A DNA stretch of 64,000 nt from contig NZ_JADPFC010000001.1 in the NCBI RefSeq assembly GCF_015668195.1, forward strand, positions 1,061,642 through 1,125,641, written 5' to 3'. Positions 7,947 to 17,573 of the stretch are shown piece after piece. Source of the DNA: Romboutsia_C sp015668195. Its GTDB lineage: Bacteria > Bacillota > Clostridia > Peptostreptococcales > Peptostreptococcaceae. The notes below the pieces were generated by a model. It was given only the letters and a program-made list of their open reading frames with translations. It was not told the DNA's origin and searched no databases. The position numbers and the translations under genes are program-made. Within the stretch, counting starts at the first letter, position 1; each line of letters starts with the position of its first letter.

Positions 7947-9302
7947 CTATTGATTTAATTCTTTATTAATGCCTTCTTTTTTATATTTATTGTCAACTTT
8001 AGATTCTTTTTCAGTAGAAATCATTTGTACATAAACTTTGACCCTATCCTCTTTAGTTCTAGCTTTAAACCAGTTTTCTATAGTATGTATACTTTCAGTT
8101 AAGGTTTCATCATTGGTATATAGTATAAGTACTGGTACTTCTTTTGAACTATTAGTATCACTAGTTACATATCCTGAGTATACCTCTTTTATCTGAGGAT
8201 AAATAACCTTTATTTCTTTTGATATTTCTTGTACATTTATATCTTCTTTTATGTCTCCTGACTTATTAGATACATTATTATCTTTTATAAATGTATTGTT
8301 TTGATTTTTTATATCAGATATGTACTTTTCTATGTCAGATATGCTTCCCTCATCTTGCTTTATTATTAAATCCATATCTTCAAATCCATAATTATGTAAA
8401 TTATTTTCTAAAGTTTTAAATTTATTTCTTGATATTTTTTCTCCAATTAATGCTAAAGTTATAGTGTTATTTTTTGTATTTATGCTTTTTTCTATTACAT
8501 ATTGATCTTTTAATTCTGCATTAATAAAAGCGTCTAAATTACTTTCATCTATTGTTTCTTGTATCATATTAAGTGCAGAAAATACGCTAGGTATCATAAC
8601 TATTACAGCTGTAATTAATATAATTCTTTTAACCTTGTGTTGTTTTTCATCATCTAAATTAGTTCTAGCTGGTAAATTTAATGCTTTTGTAACTATAAAA
8701 GTTGATGTTATTATAAAAAAGCAATTAATAAAAAATAAATATCCTGCACCAAGAAATATATGATAATTTTTAGTAGCAAGTCCATATCCTGCTGTACAAA
8801 GTGGTGGCATAAGTGCAGTGGCTATAGCTACTCCCGGTATTACGTTACTAATTTTATTACGAGTTAGCCCAACCATTCCTGCTATACCACCAACAAAAGC
8901 TATTATAACGTCCCATATAGTTGGACTAGTCCTTGCTAATATTTCACTACCTGCTGTTGTTATTGGTGTTATTGAGAAATATAATGTAGATGTTATTATA
9001 CTTATAAAAACTGATATTGTTAGTATTTTAAAGGCTTCTTTTAATAACTTTAAATTATAAGTACCTACACCATAGCCTATACCTATGATAGAACCCATAA
9101 GTGGTGATATAAGCATAGCACCTATTATTACTGCAGTAGAATTCATATTAAGTCCAACAGATGCTATTATTATTGCACATATTAGTATTATAAAGTTTGC
9201 ACCATGTACATTCATTCCTTCTAATATATTTTCATGTATCTCCTCATTGGTGGCTTGATTTCTAGTAAATTCATATATAAAATTTTCTTTACTAAATTTC
9301 AT
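7947..9302 (-). CDS. DUF389 (TIGR00341-type) multi-pass membrane protein
   Basis: A 451-residue protein. The first roughly 220 residues hold about six membrane segments, including GMNVHGANFIILICAIIIAS and SAVIIGAMLISPLMGSIIGIGYG-type DUF389 features. A further helix near residue 225 is followed by a hydrophilic, lysine-rich C-terminal region of about 190 residues, probably outside or on one membrane face. Family function is not established. The ATG follows AGGAGG. It appears to be a single-gene transcript between its own terminator and the methyltransferase. Confidence 0.8.
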   Translation of the reverse strand: MKFSKENFIYEFTRNQATNEEIHENILEGMNVHGANFIILICAIIIASVGLNMNSTAVIIGAMLISPLMGSIIGIGYGVGTYNLKLLKEAFKILTISVFISIITSTLYFSITPITTAGSEILARTSPTIWDVIIAFVGGIAGMVGLTRNKISNVIPGVAIATALMPPLCTAGYGLATKNYHIFLGAGYLFFINCFFIITSTFIVTKALNLPARTNLDDEKQHKVKRIILITAVIVMIPSVFSALNMIQETIDESNLDAFINAELKDQYVIEKSINTKNNTITLALIGEKISRNKFKTLENNLHNYGFEDMDLIIKQDEGSISDIEKYISDIKNQNNTFIKDNNVSNKSGDIKEDINVQEISKEIKVIYPQIKEVYSGYVTSDTNSSKEVPVLILYTNDETLTESIHTIENWFKARTKEDRVKVYVQMISTEKESKVDNKYKKEGINKELNQ

Positions 9303-9429
9303 AAATTTCCTCCTAAGCTATATAATGTCCTATTTAATATATTTAAATTTACTATATTATGGTACAATTTGCAAGTAATTAGATTTCTAATATATATTTT
9401 ATATATTATATATGCTTATGTTATATTAT

Positions 9430-10197
9430 TTATAATTTTATTGCCTTCGTAGCTATATAAGTATCTATATATTTTCCTAATATATCATCTTCTATTTTAT
9501 CTTCATAAAATCCACATATTACAAAACCGGCTTCAATTTGACCGCCTATTTGACTATAAAGTGTATGTCCAAACTCTAAAGGTTCTTTATTTTTTATAAA
9601 TTCTTCTAGTTTTTCCTTTGGTAGTTGATTTATATCTGAATAAGGTATAGTATTTGATACTATTAAGTTCCCCTTTTCCCATTCGCATAAGTCAAATATA
9701 TATACTATAGGATTTGTAAATCCAGCTACTAATACGCCATCCTTTTTAAGTATCCTGTAGCACTCTTTCCAAATCTTTTCTATATTATCTATAAATGTAT
9801 TTGATACTGGATGAAATATAAAATCAAAGCTTTCATCCTCAAATCTTGATAAATCTCTCATATCACCTTGTTCTAAATCTATTTTAAGATTATCTCTTTT
9901 ACTTACAAACTCATCTCTTAATAGCTGTTCTTTGCTATTATCAAATACTGTTACCTTTGATCCTAATGCAGAAAATATTGGTCCTTGTTGTCCTCCACCA
10001 CATGCTAGACAAAGTACCTTTTTACCCTTTATATTCCCTATCCACTCTTTAGGTACTAATTTTGTTGGTGTTAACAATAGTTTGTATTCACCGTTTCTTG
10101 CTTTATCTACATCTTCGCTACTTACAGGCATTGTCCACTTATTTCCTCTTTTAACTTCATTATCCCATGCATTACTATTATATTTTAATATATCCAT
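9430..10197 (-). CDS. Class I SAM-dependent methyltransferase
   Basis: A 255-residue cytoplasmic enzyme with a Methyltransf_11-type fold. Motif I is VLCLACGGGQQGPIFSALG (about residues 61-79), followed by the acidic ribose-binding segment VTVFDNS and motif IV-like FDFIFHPVSNTFI. The post-motif IWKECYRILKKDGVLVAGF is typical. Substrate unknown; the family methylates small molecules as well as tRNA and proteins. A GAAGGAGA site precedes the ATG. No partner gene is evident on either side. Confidence 0.85.
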   Translation of the reverse strand: MDILKYNSNAWDNEVKRGNKWTMPVSSEDVDKARNGEYKLLLTPTKLVPKEWIGNIKGKKVLCLACGGGQQGPIFSALGSKVTVFDNSKEQLLRDEFVSKRDNLKIDLEQGDMRDLSRFEDESFDFIFHPVSNTFIDNIEKIWKECYRILKKDGVLVAGFTNPIVYIFDLCEWEKGNLIVSNTIPYSDINQLPKEKLEEFIKNKEPLEFGHTLYSQIGGQIEAGFVICGFYEDKIEDDILGKYIDTYIATKAIKL

Positions 10198-10307
10198 TGA
10201 TAGTTCTCCTTCATTCTAGTTATTTATAATTTCTATAAGTTAATTATATAGTCCTTTATAGTTTATTGAATCTATATAATTAACTATAAATACTGTATTT
10301 GAACTAT

Positions 10308-10353
10308 AAAAGGACATCTCTTTAAATCTTAATATAATTAGAGATATCCTTTT
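10308..10353 (-). terminator. Terminator after the propionyl-CoA operon
   Basis: Arms 10308-10320 (AAAAGGACATCTC) and 10341-10353 (GAGATATCCTTTT) pair with one G-T wobble in RNA and close a 20-base loop. It starts 15 bases past the mmdB stop, reading on the minus strand. A related sequence (GTCCTTTATAGTT) occurs just beyond, at about 10251-10263. Confidence 0.75.
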
Positions 10354-10367
10354 ATAACTAAATATAT

Positions 10368-11552
10368 TTATCCAAATAAACTAAGAAGTATTCCTGCTGC
10401 TACTGCTGAACCTATAACCCCAGCAACATTTGGTCCCATGGCATGCATAAGTAGAAAGTTACCTGGATTTTCTTCTTGTGCTACTTTATGAGCAACCCTC
10501 GCAGCCATAGGAACTGCTGATACTCCAGCTGCCCCTATAAGTGGATTTAATTTATCTTTACTAAATTTATTCATTAGTTTTGCAAATAATACTCCTGAAC
10601 CAGTTCCAATACTAAATGCTACTATACCTAGTGCAAATATTTTTATAGTCTGCATACTTAAAAATATTTCTGCCTCTGCTGATGCTCCAACTGCTAATCC
10701 TAAAAATATAGTTATCATATTCATTAAAGCATTACTTGCAGTATCTGATAATCTATCTGTAACCATACACTCTTTAAGTAAATTACCAAACATAAGAAGT
10801 CCTATTAATGTAGCTGCTGATGGCAATAATAATGATACTACTATTGTTACTGCTATTGGAAATATTATCTTTGCTTTTTTAGATACTGGCTTTGATTGTG
10901 TCATAACTATGCTTCTTTCTTCTTTAGTTGTTAGTGCTTTCATAATAGGTGGTTGGATAATTGGTACTAATGCCATGTAAGAATATGCTGCAACTGCTAT
11001 AGGTGCTAAGAGATGCGGTGCTAGTTTTGTTGTTAAATAAATTGCAGTCGGACCATCAGCTCCACCAATTATACCTATTGATGATGCCTCAAGTCCAGTA
11101 AAGCCTAAAAGTAGTGCTCCTATAAATGTAAAGAATATACCAAATTGAGCTGCTGCTCCTAATAACATAGTTTTAGGATTTGAAATTAATGGACCAAAGT
11201 CTGTACATGCACCTACTCCTAAAAATATTAATGGTGGAAATATTCCAAGCTTTGCTCCTTGGTATAAATAATGTAAAAGCCCTCCTGGTGATTTAGTGGA
11301 AATAGTTCCATTTATAGCTTCATTTGTTAATTTTAGATTACTAATTGATGATACTGGCTCGCTCATAACACCTGCTAGTGGTAGGTTTGTAAGCAACATC
11401 CCAAAAGCTATTGGTACTAATAATAATGGTTCAAATTCTTTTTCTATTGCTAAGTATAGTAAAACACAAGCAATAAAAATCATAACAATTTGTTGCCATG
11501 AGATATTAACAATCCCCATAGATGAAATAAAATTATTTATAACTTCTATCAC
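10368..11552 (-). CDS. mmdB: Sodium-pumping methylmalonyl-CoA decarboxylase, beta subunit
   Basis: The membrane subunit that removes carboxylate from carboxybiotin and exports Na+. The 394 residues have about nine hydrophobic segments and the conserved GGADGPTAIYLTTKLAP motif (near residue 160) whose Asp is essential for Na+ translocation in OadB/MmdB/GcdB relatives. Start is GTG at 11552 with an AAAGGGGGA site. It is the last gene of the operon, and its neighbours mmdA, mmdD and mmdC plus the mutase and epimerase point to methylmalonyl-CoA rather than oxaloacetate or glutaconyl-CoA as substrate. Confidence 0.93.
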   Translation of the reverse strand: MIEVINNFISSMGIVNISWQQIVMIFIACVLLYLAIEKEFEPLLLVPIAFGMLLTNLPLAGVMSEPVSSISNLKLTNEAINGTISTKSPGGLLHYLYQGAKLGIFPPLIFLGVGACTDFGPLISNPKTMLLGAAAQFGIFFTFIGALLLGFTGLEASSIGIIGGADGPTAIYLTTKLAPHLLAPIAVAAYSYMALVPIIQPPIMKALTTKEERSIVMTQSKPVSKKAKIIFPIAVTIVVSLLLPSAATLIGLLMFGNLLKECMVTDRLSDTASNALMNMITIFLGLAVGASAEAEIFLSMQTIKIFALGIVAFSIGTGSGVLFAKLMNKFSKDKLNPLIGAAGVSAVPMAARVAHKVAQEENPGNFLLMHAMGPNVAGVIGSAVAAGILLSLFG

Positions 11553-11676
11553 GGGTAAGTCCCCCTTTTTCTATTATAGGAAATTGTAAATTTCCCTTGT
11601 TGTAATAAGTTTAATTTTTATGTAACATAAAATATGCCTTTAGTTAAATCTAAAGTATTTTTGATTATCTTACAAG

Positions 11677-12060
11677 CTATCCTATAGTTAAAAGTATATC
11701 TCCAACGCTTACAGATTCTCCTTTTGATACATTAACAGATGTAACTATACCATCAGAGTCTGACATTATTTCATTTTCCATTTTCATAGCTTCAAGTATC
11801 AATAATACTTGACCTTTTTTTACACTATCTCCTACTTTAACTTTAACATCAGATATAGTTCCTGGCATTGGAGCATTTATATTACCAGAACTATTTGAAA
11901 ATGTAGATGGTGATTCAAATTTATTTTGTTCTTGTGGTGATGGCTGTGCTACTAATGTGCTTTGTGTTGTTTTTAAAACTTGACTTGCTATACTTCCCAC
12001 TTCTTCTACTTCTACTTCATATGTATTTCCATTAACCGTTATATTATATTTCTTTATCAT
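11677..12060 (-). CDS. mmdC: Biotin carrier subunit of methylmalonyl-CoA decarboxylase (gamma)
   Basis: A 127-residue biotinyl protein. An N-terminal piece (MIKKYNITVNGNTYEVEVEE) is joined by a Ser/Gln/Pro-rich flexible linker (about residues 32-58) to a C-terminal biotinyl domain with the attachment motif EAMKMEN (Lys93). The linker allows the carrier to swing between the MmdA carboxyltransferase and the MmdB pump. It lies between mmdD and mmdB in the operon. No biotin carboxylase is nearby, as expected for a decarboxylase. Confidence 0.93.
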   Translation of the reverse strand: MIKKYNITVNGNTYEVEVEEVGSIASQVLKTTQSTLVAQPSPQEQNKFESPSTFSNSSGNINAPMPGTISDVKVKVGDSVKKGQVLLILEAMKMENEIMSDSDGIVTSVNVSKGESVSVGDILLTIG

Positions 12061-12078
12061 AATTACCCCCCTGCTACT

Positions 12079-12438
12079 TTATTTAGTAGTATTTTTAGTC
12101 ATTCTTTCCCAATTTGTTTTTGAGTTATTAGTTCTAGATATTTTCCTTACTATTATGTTATTTGTACTATTTCCTGTTGAAGTAGCTATTGCTGCAGTTA
12201 TTACAGATACTAACTCTTCTATATTTTCATCTTTTTTAACTTCTTTACTTTCTATAGTAGTTTCTTTTTGTAATTTTTCACTTTGAAGTGATTTTATTAT
12301 AGCTGTTATAACTAATAAAACTATAAAAACTACACTCATAGAAATAAATGCTACACTAACACCCGCTACTAAAGCCTCTCCCATTGAGAGTGTTACTGTA
12401 GAGTCTTTTAAAGTTTTTAATAATTGACTAATATTCAT
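12079..12438 (-). CDS. mmdD: OadG-like delta subunit of methylmalonyl-CoA decarboxylase
   Basis: A 119-residue small membrane anchor. One hydrophobic helix (about residues 24-49, ending VVFIVLLVITAIIKSL) is followed by a charged stretch and a conserved C-terminal segment (EELVSVITAAIATS...NNIIVRKI) characteristic of OadG/MmdD proteins. It helps assemble the soluble carboxyltransferase with the membrane pump. It starts 15 bases after mmdA with an AGGTGG site. Confidence 0.85.
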   Translation of the reverse strand: MNISQLLKTLKDSTVTLSMGEALVAGVSVAFISMSVVFIVLLVITAIIKSLQSEKLQKETTIESKEVKKDENIEELVSVITAAIATSTGNSTNNIIVRKISRTNNSKTNWERMTKNTTK

Positions 12439-12452
12439 ATATTACCACCTTC

Positions 12453-14000
12453 CTATAAAGGTATATTTCCATGTTTTTTAGGCGGTCTTTCTTCTCTTTT
12501 AGATGATAATGTATCAAGTGCATCTGCTATTCTAATTCTTGAGTACGCAGGTTCAATTACATCATCTAAATATCCTCTTTCTGCTGCTTTGTATGGAGTT
12601 GCAAATTCATCACTATATTCCTTTATCTTTATTTCTCTCATTTCTTTAGGATTTTGGGCATTTTTTATATCATTTTTAAATATAATATTTGCTGCACCAC
12701 TTGGACCCATAACTGCAACTTCAGCACTTGGCCAAGCAAATACCATATCAGCCCCTAAGTCTTTTGAACACATTGCAAGATATGAACCGCCATAGGCTTT
12801 TCTAGTTATTAAAGTTATCTTAGGAGTTGTAGCTTCACTATATGCATAAAGCATTTTTGCACCATGTCTTATTATTCCTCCATACTCCTGAGACGTTCCT
12901 GGTAAAAATCCTGGTACATCTACTAAAGTAAGTATTGGAATGTTAAATGCATCGCAAGTTCTTATAAATCTTGCACTTTTATCTGACGCATTTATATCAA
13001 GTGAACCTGCCATAATCTTTGGCTGATTTGCAATTATACCAATACTTTCTCCGTTTATTCTTGCAAAACCTGTTATCATATTTTGTGCAAAGTACGGTTG
13101 AACTTCATAAAAATCACTATTATCTACTATCTCATATATTATTTCTTTCATATCGTATGGCTTATTAGTATCATCTGGTATTATGCTGTTTAATATATCA
13201 TTTTTTCTATTAGCATCATCTAGGGTATCTATTATCGGGGATTTTTCTGAGTTATTTGATGGTAAAAAACTAAGTAGTCTTCTTATTTGCTCTATACAAT
13301 CTTTATCATTACTAGCTATAAAATGAGCTACCCCAGAAGTCGTATTGTGTGTTGATGCCCCACCTAAGCTTTCAGCACTTACTTCTTCCCCTGTTACAGT
13401 TTTTATAACTTGTGGACCTGTTATAAACATTTGGCTAGTTTTATCTACCATATATATAAAATCTGTCAGTGCTGGTGAATATACCGCTCCTCCTGCACAA
13501 GGTCCCATTATTGCAGATATTTGTGGTACTACACCTGATGCTATTGTGTTTTTATAAAATATTTCTCCATATCCAGCTAGTGCATCAACGCCTTCTTGAA
13601 TTCTAGCTCCTCCTGAATCGTTAAGTCCTACTACTGGAGCCCCAACCTTAAGTGCCATATCCATAATTTTTCCTATTTTTTTAGCATGCATCTCACCTAA
13701 AGACCCACCAAGTACTGTAAAGTCTTGTGCAAATGCACAAACAAGTCTTCCATCAACTTTACCATACCCACATATAACGCCTTCACCTGGTGCTTCTTGT
13801 TTTTCCATACCAAAATTTGAACATCTATGTTTTACAAATGCATCTAATTCAACAAAAGTATTTTCATCAAATAATAAATTTAATCTTTCCCTTGCAGTTA
13901 ATTTTCCTGATGCATGTTGTTTATCTATTCTCTTTTGCCCACCTCCTAGCTCTATCTTACTTCTTTTTTCATAAAGTAGATTTAACTTTTCTTGTGACAC
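12453..14000 (-). CDS. mmdA: Methylmalonyl-CoA decarboxylase carboxyltransferase, alpha subunit
   Basis: Transfers CO2 from methylmalonyl-CoA to carrier biotin. The 515 residues form the two crotonase-like halves of a biotin-dependent acyl-CoA carboxyltransferase, with GLNDSGGARIQEGVDALAGYGE and GPCAGGAVYSPALTDF in the N-half and DVPGFLPGTSQEYGGIIRHGAKMLYAY in the C-half. Start is GTG at 14000 behind a GGGGGTGG site. Length matches MmdA/PccB (about 510-520). Direct linkage to mutase and epimerase supports methylmalonyl-CoA specificity. Confidence 0.94.
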   Translation of the reverse strand: MSQEKLNLLYEKRSKIELGGGQKRIDKQHASGKLTARERLNLLFDENTFVELDAFVKHRCSNFGMEKQEAPGEGVICGYGKVDGRLVCAFAQDFTVLGGSLGEMHAKKIGKIMDMALKVGAPVVGLNDSGGARIQEGVDALAGYGEIFYKNTIASGVVPQISAIMGPCAGGAVYSPALTDFIYMVDKTSQMFITGPQVIKTVTGEEVSAESLGGASTHNTTSGVAHFIASNDKDCIEQIRRLLSFLPSNNSEKSPIIDTLDDANRKNDILNSIIPDDTNKPYDMKEIIYEIVDNSDFYEVQPYFAQNMITGFARINGESIGIIANQPKIMAGSLDINASDKSARFIRTCDAFNIPILTLVDVPGFLPGTSQEYGGIIRHGAKMLYAYSEATTPKITLITRKAYGGSYLAMCSKDLGADMVFAWPSAEVAVMGPSGAANIIFKNDIKNAQNPKEMREIKIKEYSDEFATPYKAAERGYLDDVIEPAYSRIRIADALDTLSSKREERPPKKHGNIPL

Positions 14001-14049
14001 AAAACCACCCCCAAAACTTTAATTAATGTATTAAATTGCAAAGTTAATT

Positions 14050-14460
14050 TTATTTTCTTTCACTTAACTCAAGTAATATTCCATCAGTTCCTTTTGGATG
14101 GCAGAAAGCTATTTTTGCATTTCCTGCTCCATATCTCGGTACTTCATCTATCATTTTATATCCTTTAGCTTTAACTTCTTCTATTGCTTTTTCTATATTA
14201 TCTACTCTTATTGCTACGTGTTGTATACCACCATGTCCACCATTTTTAGCTATAAATTTAGCTATAGGTCCATCATCACAAGTTGATTCTAATAATTCAA
14301 GTTCAGTATCTCCAACTGGTAAAAATGCCACTTTAACTTTTTGGTCGCTTACAATTTCTATACCTTCACACTTTATCCCTAATACATCTTCATAAAATTT
14401 TAAACTTTCTTCTAAGTTATTTACAGCTATTCCCACATGGTCTACTTTTAATATATCCAT
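14050..14460 (-). CDS. mce: Methylmalonyl-CoA epimerase
   Basis: Interconverts (R)- and (S)-methylmalonyl-CoA, linking the mutase product to the decarboxylase. The 136 residues are a VOC-fold protein starting MDILKVDHVGIAVNNLEESL, with metal ligands expected at His8, the histidine in GIQHVAIRVDN and the Glu near the end (GILLELSE). It sits between meaB and mmdA, and the ATG has a GGAGGAAG site. Context makes the specific epimerase name much stronger than the fold alone. Confidence 0.94.
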   Translation of the reverse strand: MDILKVDHVGIAVNNLEESLKFYEDVLGIKCEGIEIVSDQKVKVAFLPVGDTELELLESTCDDGPIAKFIAKNGGHGGIQHVAIRVDNIEKAIEEVKAKGYKMIDEVPRYGAGNAKIAFCHPKGTDGILLELSERK

Positions 14461-14469
14461 AGCTTCCTC

Positions 14470-15408
14470 CTAATCATTAATTATCTTTTCAACTAATATA
14501 TCGCTAAGAGAATATATATCTATTTCCTTAGTTATAGTTTTTTCTAAAAGCTCATTAATTTCGTTTGTGTATTCTAGTTTTTTAACTAGCTTTGAAATCT
14601 TTCTTTGTACTAATTCTTTTACTTCTAATTTATTTCGCTCAAATCTTTTTTCAGTTAATTTCCCACTGCTTTTTAAATAATTTTTATGTTTTTTTATATT
14701 TTCAAAAGCAGTTTCTATGCCTTCTCCAGTTTCCGCTACACATAAGTTTACTGGAGGTCTAAAATCCCAATCTTTTTTAAAATCAAGCATCATTTCTATT
14801 TCTAAAGCCGTTTTTTTCGCTCCGTCCTTATCAGCCTTATTTATAACAAATATGTCTCCAATTTCCATAACACCAGCTTTTATTGCTTGTATATCATCTC
14901 CAAGTCCTGGAACCATAATCATAAGTGTTGTATCAGCATTTTTTACTATATCAATTTCAGACTGTCCAACTCCTACAGTTTCTATAAATATAAAATCACA
15001 TCCATAAGCATCAAGTATTTTTACAGTAGATTGTGTTGCATTTGATAGACCCCCTAAACTACCTCTTGTCCCCATAGATCTTATAAATACCTCTTTGTCT
15101 AAGCTTAAATCATTCATTCTTATTCTATCTCCAAGTATTGCTCCTTTTGTAAAAGGGCTTGTTGGGTCTATTGCAATTATTCCTACTTTCTTTCCTTTAC
15201 TTCTTATATGTTTTGCTAGTTTATCAGTCATTGTAGATTTACCTGCACCGGGAGGGCCTGTTATTCCTATGACATAAGCCCTTCCAGTATATTTATATAT
15301 TTCTTTTAGATACTTTTCATATCCATTCATTTCATTTTCTACAATAGTAATAAGCCTAGCACAGTCTCTTTTTTTACCTTCTATAATTTTTCTTACTATA
15401 TCACTCAT
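14470..15408 (-). CDS. meaB: MeaB/ArgK-type GTPase, methylmalonyl-CoA mutase chaperone
   Basis: A G3E-family GTPase that loads and protects the cobalamin of methylmalonyl-CoA mutase. The 312 residues carry the P-loop VIGITGPPGAGKSTM (about 47-61), the IDPTSPFTKGAILGDRIRM segment, the FIETVGVGQSEIDIV switch region and the NKAD specificity motif. The C-terminal dimerisation arm is present. It directly follows the mutase small chain, the standard arrangement. Older annotations call this family an arginine/ornithine transport ATPase, which is a misnomer. Confidence 0.94.
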   Translation of the reverse strand: MSDIVRKIIEGKKRDCARLITIVENEMNGYEKYLKEIYKYTGRAYVIGITGPPGAGKSTMTDKLAKHIRSKGKKVGIIAIDPTSPFTKGAILGDRIRMNDLSLDKEVFIRSMGTRGSLGGLSNATQSTVKILDAYGCDFIFIETVGVGQSEIDIVKNADTTLMIMVPGLGDDIQAIKAGVMEIGDIFVINKADKDGAKKTALEIEMMLDFKKDWDFRPPVNLCVAETGEGIETAFENIKKHKNYLKSSGKLTEKRFERNKLEVKELVQRKISKLVKKLEYTNEINELLEKTITKEIDIYSLSDILVEKIIND

Positions 15409-15418
15409 AATCTCACCT

Positions 15419-15820
15419 TTATGCTAATTCTCTTTTAAGATTTTCTTTTATAAATTTTATAGTAACTGTTGTTGGAGTCCCTGGCGTAAATATCTCAGCT
15501 ATTCCTTTTTCTTTTAAGAAAGGTATATCTTCTTCAGGAATAACGCCTCCACCTATTACCAAAATATCATCTGCTTCTTCAGATTTTAATAACTCTACAA
15601 CCTTTGGTAATAAATGATTATGTGCACCAGATAGTATGCTCATAGCCACAACATCTACATCTTCCTGAATTGCAGCTTGAACTATTTGATATGGAGTTTG
15701 ACGAAGGCCTGTGTATATGACTTCCATCCCTGCGTCTCTTAGAGCTCTAGCTATTACTTTTGCACCTCTATCGTGTCCATCTAATCCTGGTTTTGCAACT
15801 AATACTCTTATTGGTCTCAT
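15419..15820 (-). CDS. mcmB: Methylmalonyl-CoA mutase, B12-binding small chain
   Basis: The 133-residue cobalamin-binding domain as a separate polypeptide. It shows the DxHxxG signature (D14, H16, G19 in LDGHDRGAK), the SILSGAH loop and the IGGGVIP loop, which wrap the B12 tail. Separate catalytic and B12 chains occur in many anaerobes and archaea. It starts 20 bases downstream of the large chain with a GGAGGAG site and ends 10 bases before meaB. Confidence 0.94.
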   Translation of the reverse strand: MRPIRVLVAKPGLDGHDRGAKVIARALRDAGMEVIYTGLRQTPYQIVQAAIQEDVDVVAMSILSGAHNHLLPKVVELLKSEEADDILVIGGGVIPEEDIPFLKEKGIAEIFTPGTPTTVTIKFIKENLKRELA

Positions 15821-15840
15821 TTGTACTCCTCCTTAAATCA

Positions 15841-17511
15841 CTATATCATTGCCGTTTGTTTGTATTCGCCAAATTCAGCTCTCATGACCTTGCATATTTC
15901 TCCTAATGTAGCATAACTTTCAACTGCATCTAATATGTATGGCATTACATTTTCATTAGAGTTACAAGCTTTTCTTAAAGCTTCTAAAGTTTTTTGTACT
16001 TTTTCATTATTTCTACTCTCTTTTAACTTTCTTATCTTTTCTTTTTGTCTTTCACCAACCATAGGATCAACCTTAAGAAGTCCCTTTGGCGCTTCTTCCT
16101 CTATTTGAAATTTGTTTACTCCAACTATGATTCTTTCATTATTTTCTATTTCTTTTTGGTATTTGTATGCACTATCCATTATTTCTTGTTGAATAAATCC
16201 CTTTTCTATGGCTTGTGGTGCTCCTCCTAGGTTGTCTATTTTATTTATTAATTCTAAAGCTTTTTGTTCTATATCATTAGTTAAGCTTTCTACATAATAA
16301 GAACCAGCTAATGGATCTATGCTATCTGCTACTCCACTTTCATTTGCTACTATTTGTTGTGTTCTAAGTGCTACTCTTACTGAATCTTCTGTTGGTAGGG
16401 CTAATGCCTCATCTTTTGAATTAGTATGAAGTGATTGTGTTCCTCCAAGAACTGCGGCTAATGTTTGAATTGCTACTCTTACTATATTATTTTCTGGTTG
16501 TTGTGCTGTTAGTGTACAACCTGCTGTTTGGGTGTGAAATTTAAGTGACCATGATTTTGGGTTTTGTGCATTAAATCTTTCTTTCATTATTTTTGCCCAT
16601 AATCTTCTTGCAGCTCTAAACTTAGCAACTTCTTCTAATAAGTTATTATGTGCATTAAAGAAAAATGATAATCTTGGTGCAAAGTCATCAACATTGAGTC
16701 CTGCTTCTATAGCAGAATTAACATAAGCTATACCATCAGCTAAAGTAAATGCTACTTCTTGAACTGCATTTGCTCCAGCTTCTCTTATATGATAACCCGA
16801 TATACTTATAGTGTTCCATTTTGGTACTTCTTTTGAACAATATTCAAATATATCAGTTATTAGCCTCATAGAAGGCTTTACAGGGAATATATAAGTTCCT
16901 CTTGCTACATATTCTTTTAATATATCATTTTGAATAGTTCCTCTTAATTTGTCAGCACTTACACCTTGCTTTTTTGCTACTGCTATATACATTGCAAGAA
17001 GTACTGATGCTGGTGCATTTATAGTCATTGATGTTGATACCTTATCTAGAGGAATTGAATCAAATAATATTTCCATATCAGCTAGCGAATCTATGCAAAC
17101 TCCAACTTTTCCTACTTCTCCTTCAGATATATCATCATCTGAGTCATATCCCATTTGAGTAGGTAAGTCAAATGCTACTGAAAGACCCATGGAACCTTGG
17201 TCTATTAAATACTTGTATCTTTGATTTGATTCTTCAGCAGTTGCAAAACCTGCATACATTCTCATAGTCCAAAACTTACTTCTATACATTGTAGGCTGAA
17301 CACCTCTTGTAAATGGATACTGCCCTGGATAACCTAAATCTTTTTCGTAGTCCACATCCACATCAATTGGTGTATATAGTCTTTTTACTTCTTCTCCTGT
17401 ATCGAATGTAAATGTTTCTTTTCTTTCTGGAAATTTACTTAAAGTCTTATTAACCTTATTTTCTTCCCATTTTTTAAAGTTTACTTGTATCTCATCTTTG
17501 TTATTTGTCAT
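15841..17511 (-). CDS. mcmA: Methylmalonyl-CoA mutase, catalytic large chain
   Basis: Carries out the radical rearrangement of succinyl-CoA and methylmalonyl-CoA. About 556 residues of TIM-barrel domain with GYPGQYPFTRGVQPTMYR, FDLPTQMGYDSDD, the SGYHIREAGANAVQE segment and HTQTAGCTLTAQQPENNIVR, all typical of the mutase alpha domain. I prefer the ATG at 17511 (MTNNKDEIQ...) because GGAGGGG lies right before it; an upstream TTG at 17538 has no such site. The B12 domain is the separate downstream gene. It follows korC by about 60 bases. Confidence 0.95.
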   Translation of the reverse strand: MTNNKDEIQVNFKKWEENKVNKTLSKFPERKETFTFDTGEEVKRLYTPIDVDVDYEKDLGYPGQYPFTRGVQPTMYRSKFWTMRMYAGFATAEESNQRYKYLIDQGSMGLSVAFDLPTQMGYDSDDDISEGEVGKVGVCIDSLADMEILFDSIPLDKVSTSMTINAPASVLLAMYIAVAKKQGVSADKLRGTIQNDILKEYVARGTYIFPVKPSMRLITDIFEYCSKEVPKWNTISISGYHIREAGANAVQEVAFTLADGIAYVNSAIEAGLNVDDFAPRLSFFFNAHNNLLEEVAKFRAARRLWAKIMKERFNAQNPKSWSLKFHTQTAGCTLTAQQPENNIVRVAIQTLAAVLGGTQSLHTNSKDEALALPTEDSVRVALRTQQIVANESGVADSIDPLAGSYYVESLTNDIEQKALELINKIDNLGGAPQAIEKGFIQQEIMDSAYKYQKEIENNERIIVGVNKFQIEEEAPKGLLKVDPMVGERQKEKIRKLKESRNNEKVQKTLEALRKACNSNENVMPYILDAVESYATLGEICKVMRAEFGEYKQTAMI

Positions 17512-17573
17512 AAGCCCCTCCTTATACCTAATTAACAAAATTAAAATATCTAATATTTTATTAAACTTTTAAT

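Noticed and set aside
10368..14000. Oxaloacetate or glutaconyl-CoA decarboxylase instead of methylmalonyl-CoA decarboxylase
   Set aside because: The alpha subunit is a PccB/MmdA-type acyl-CoA carboxyltransferase, not an OadA-type lyase, and mutase plus epimerase are in the same operon.
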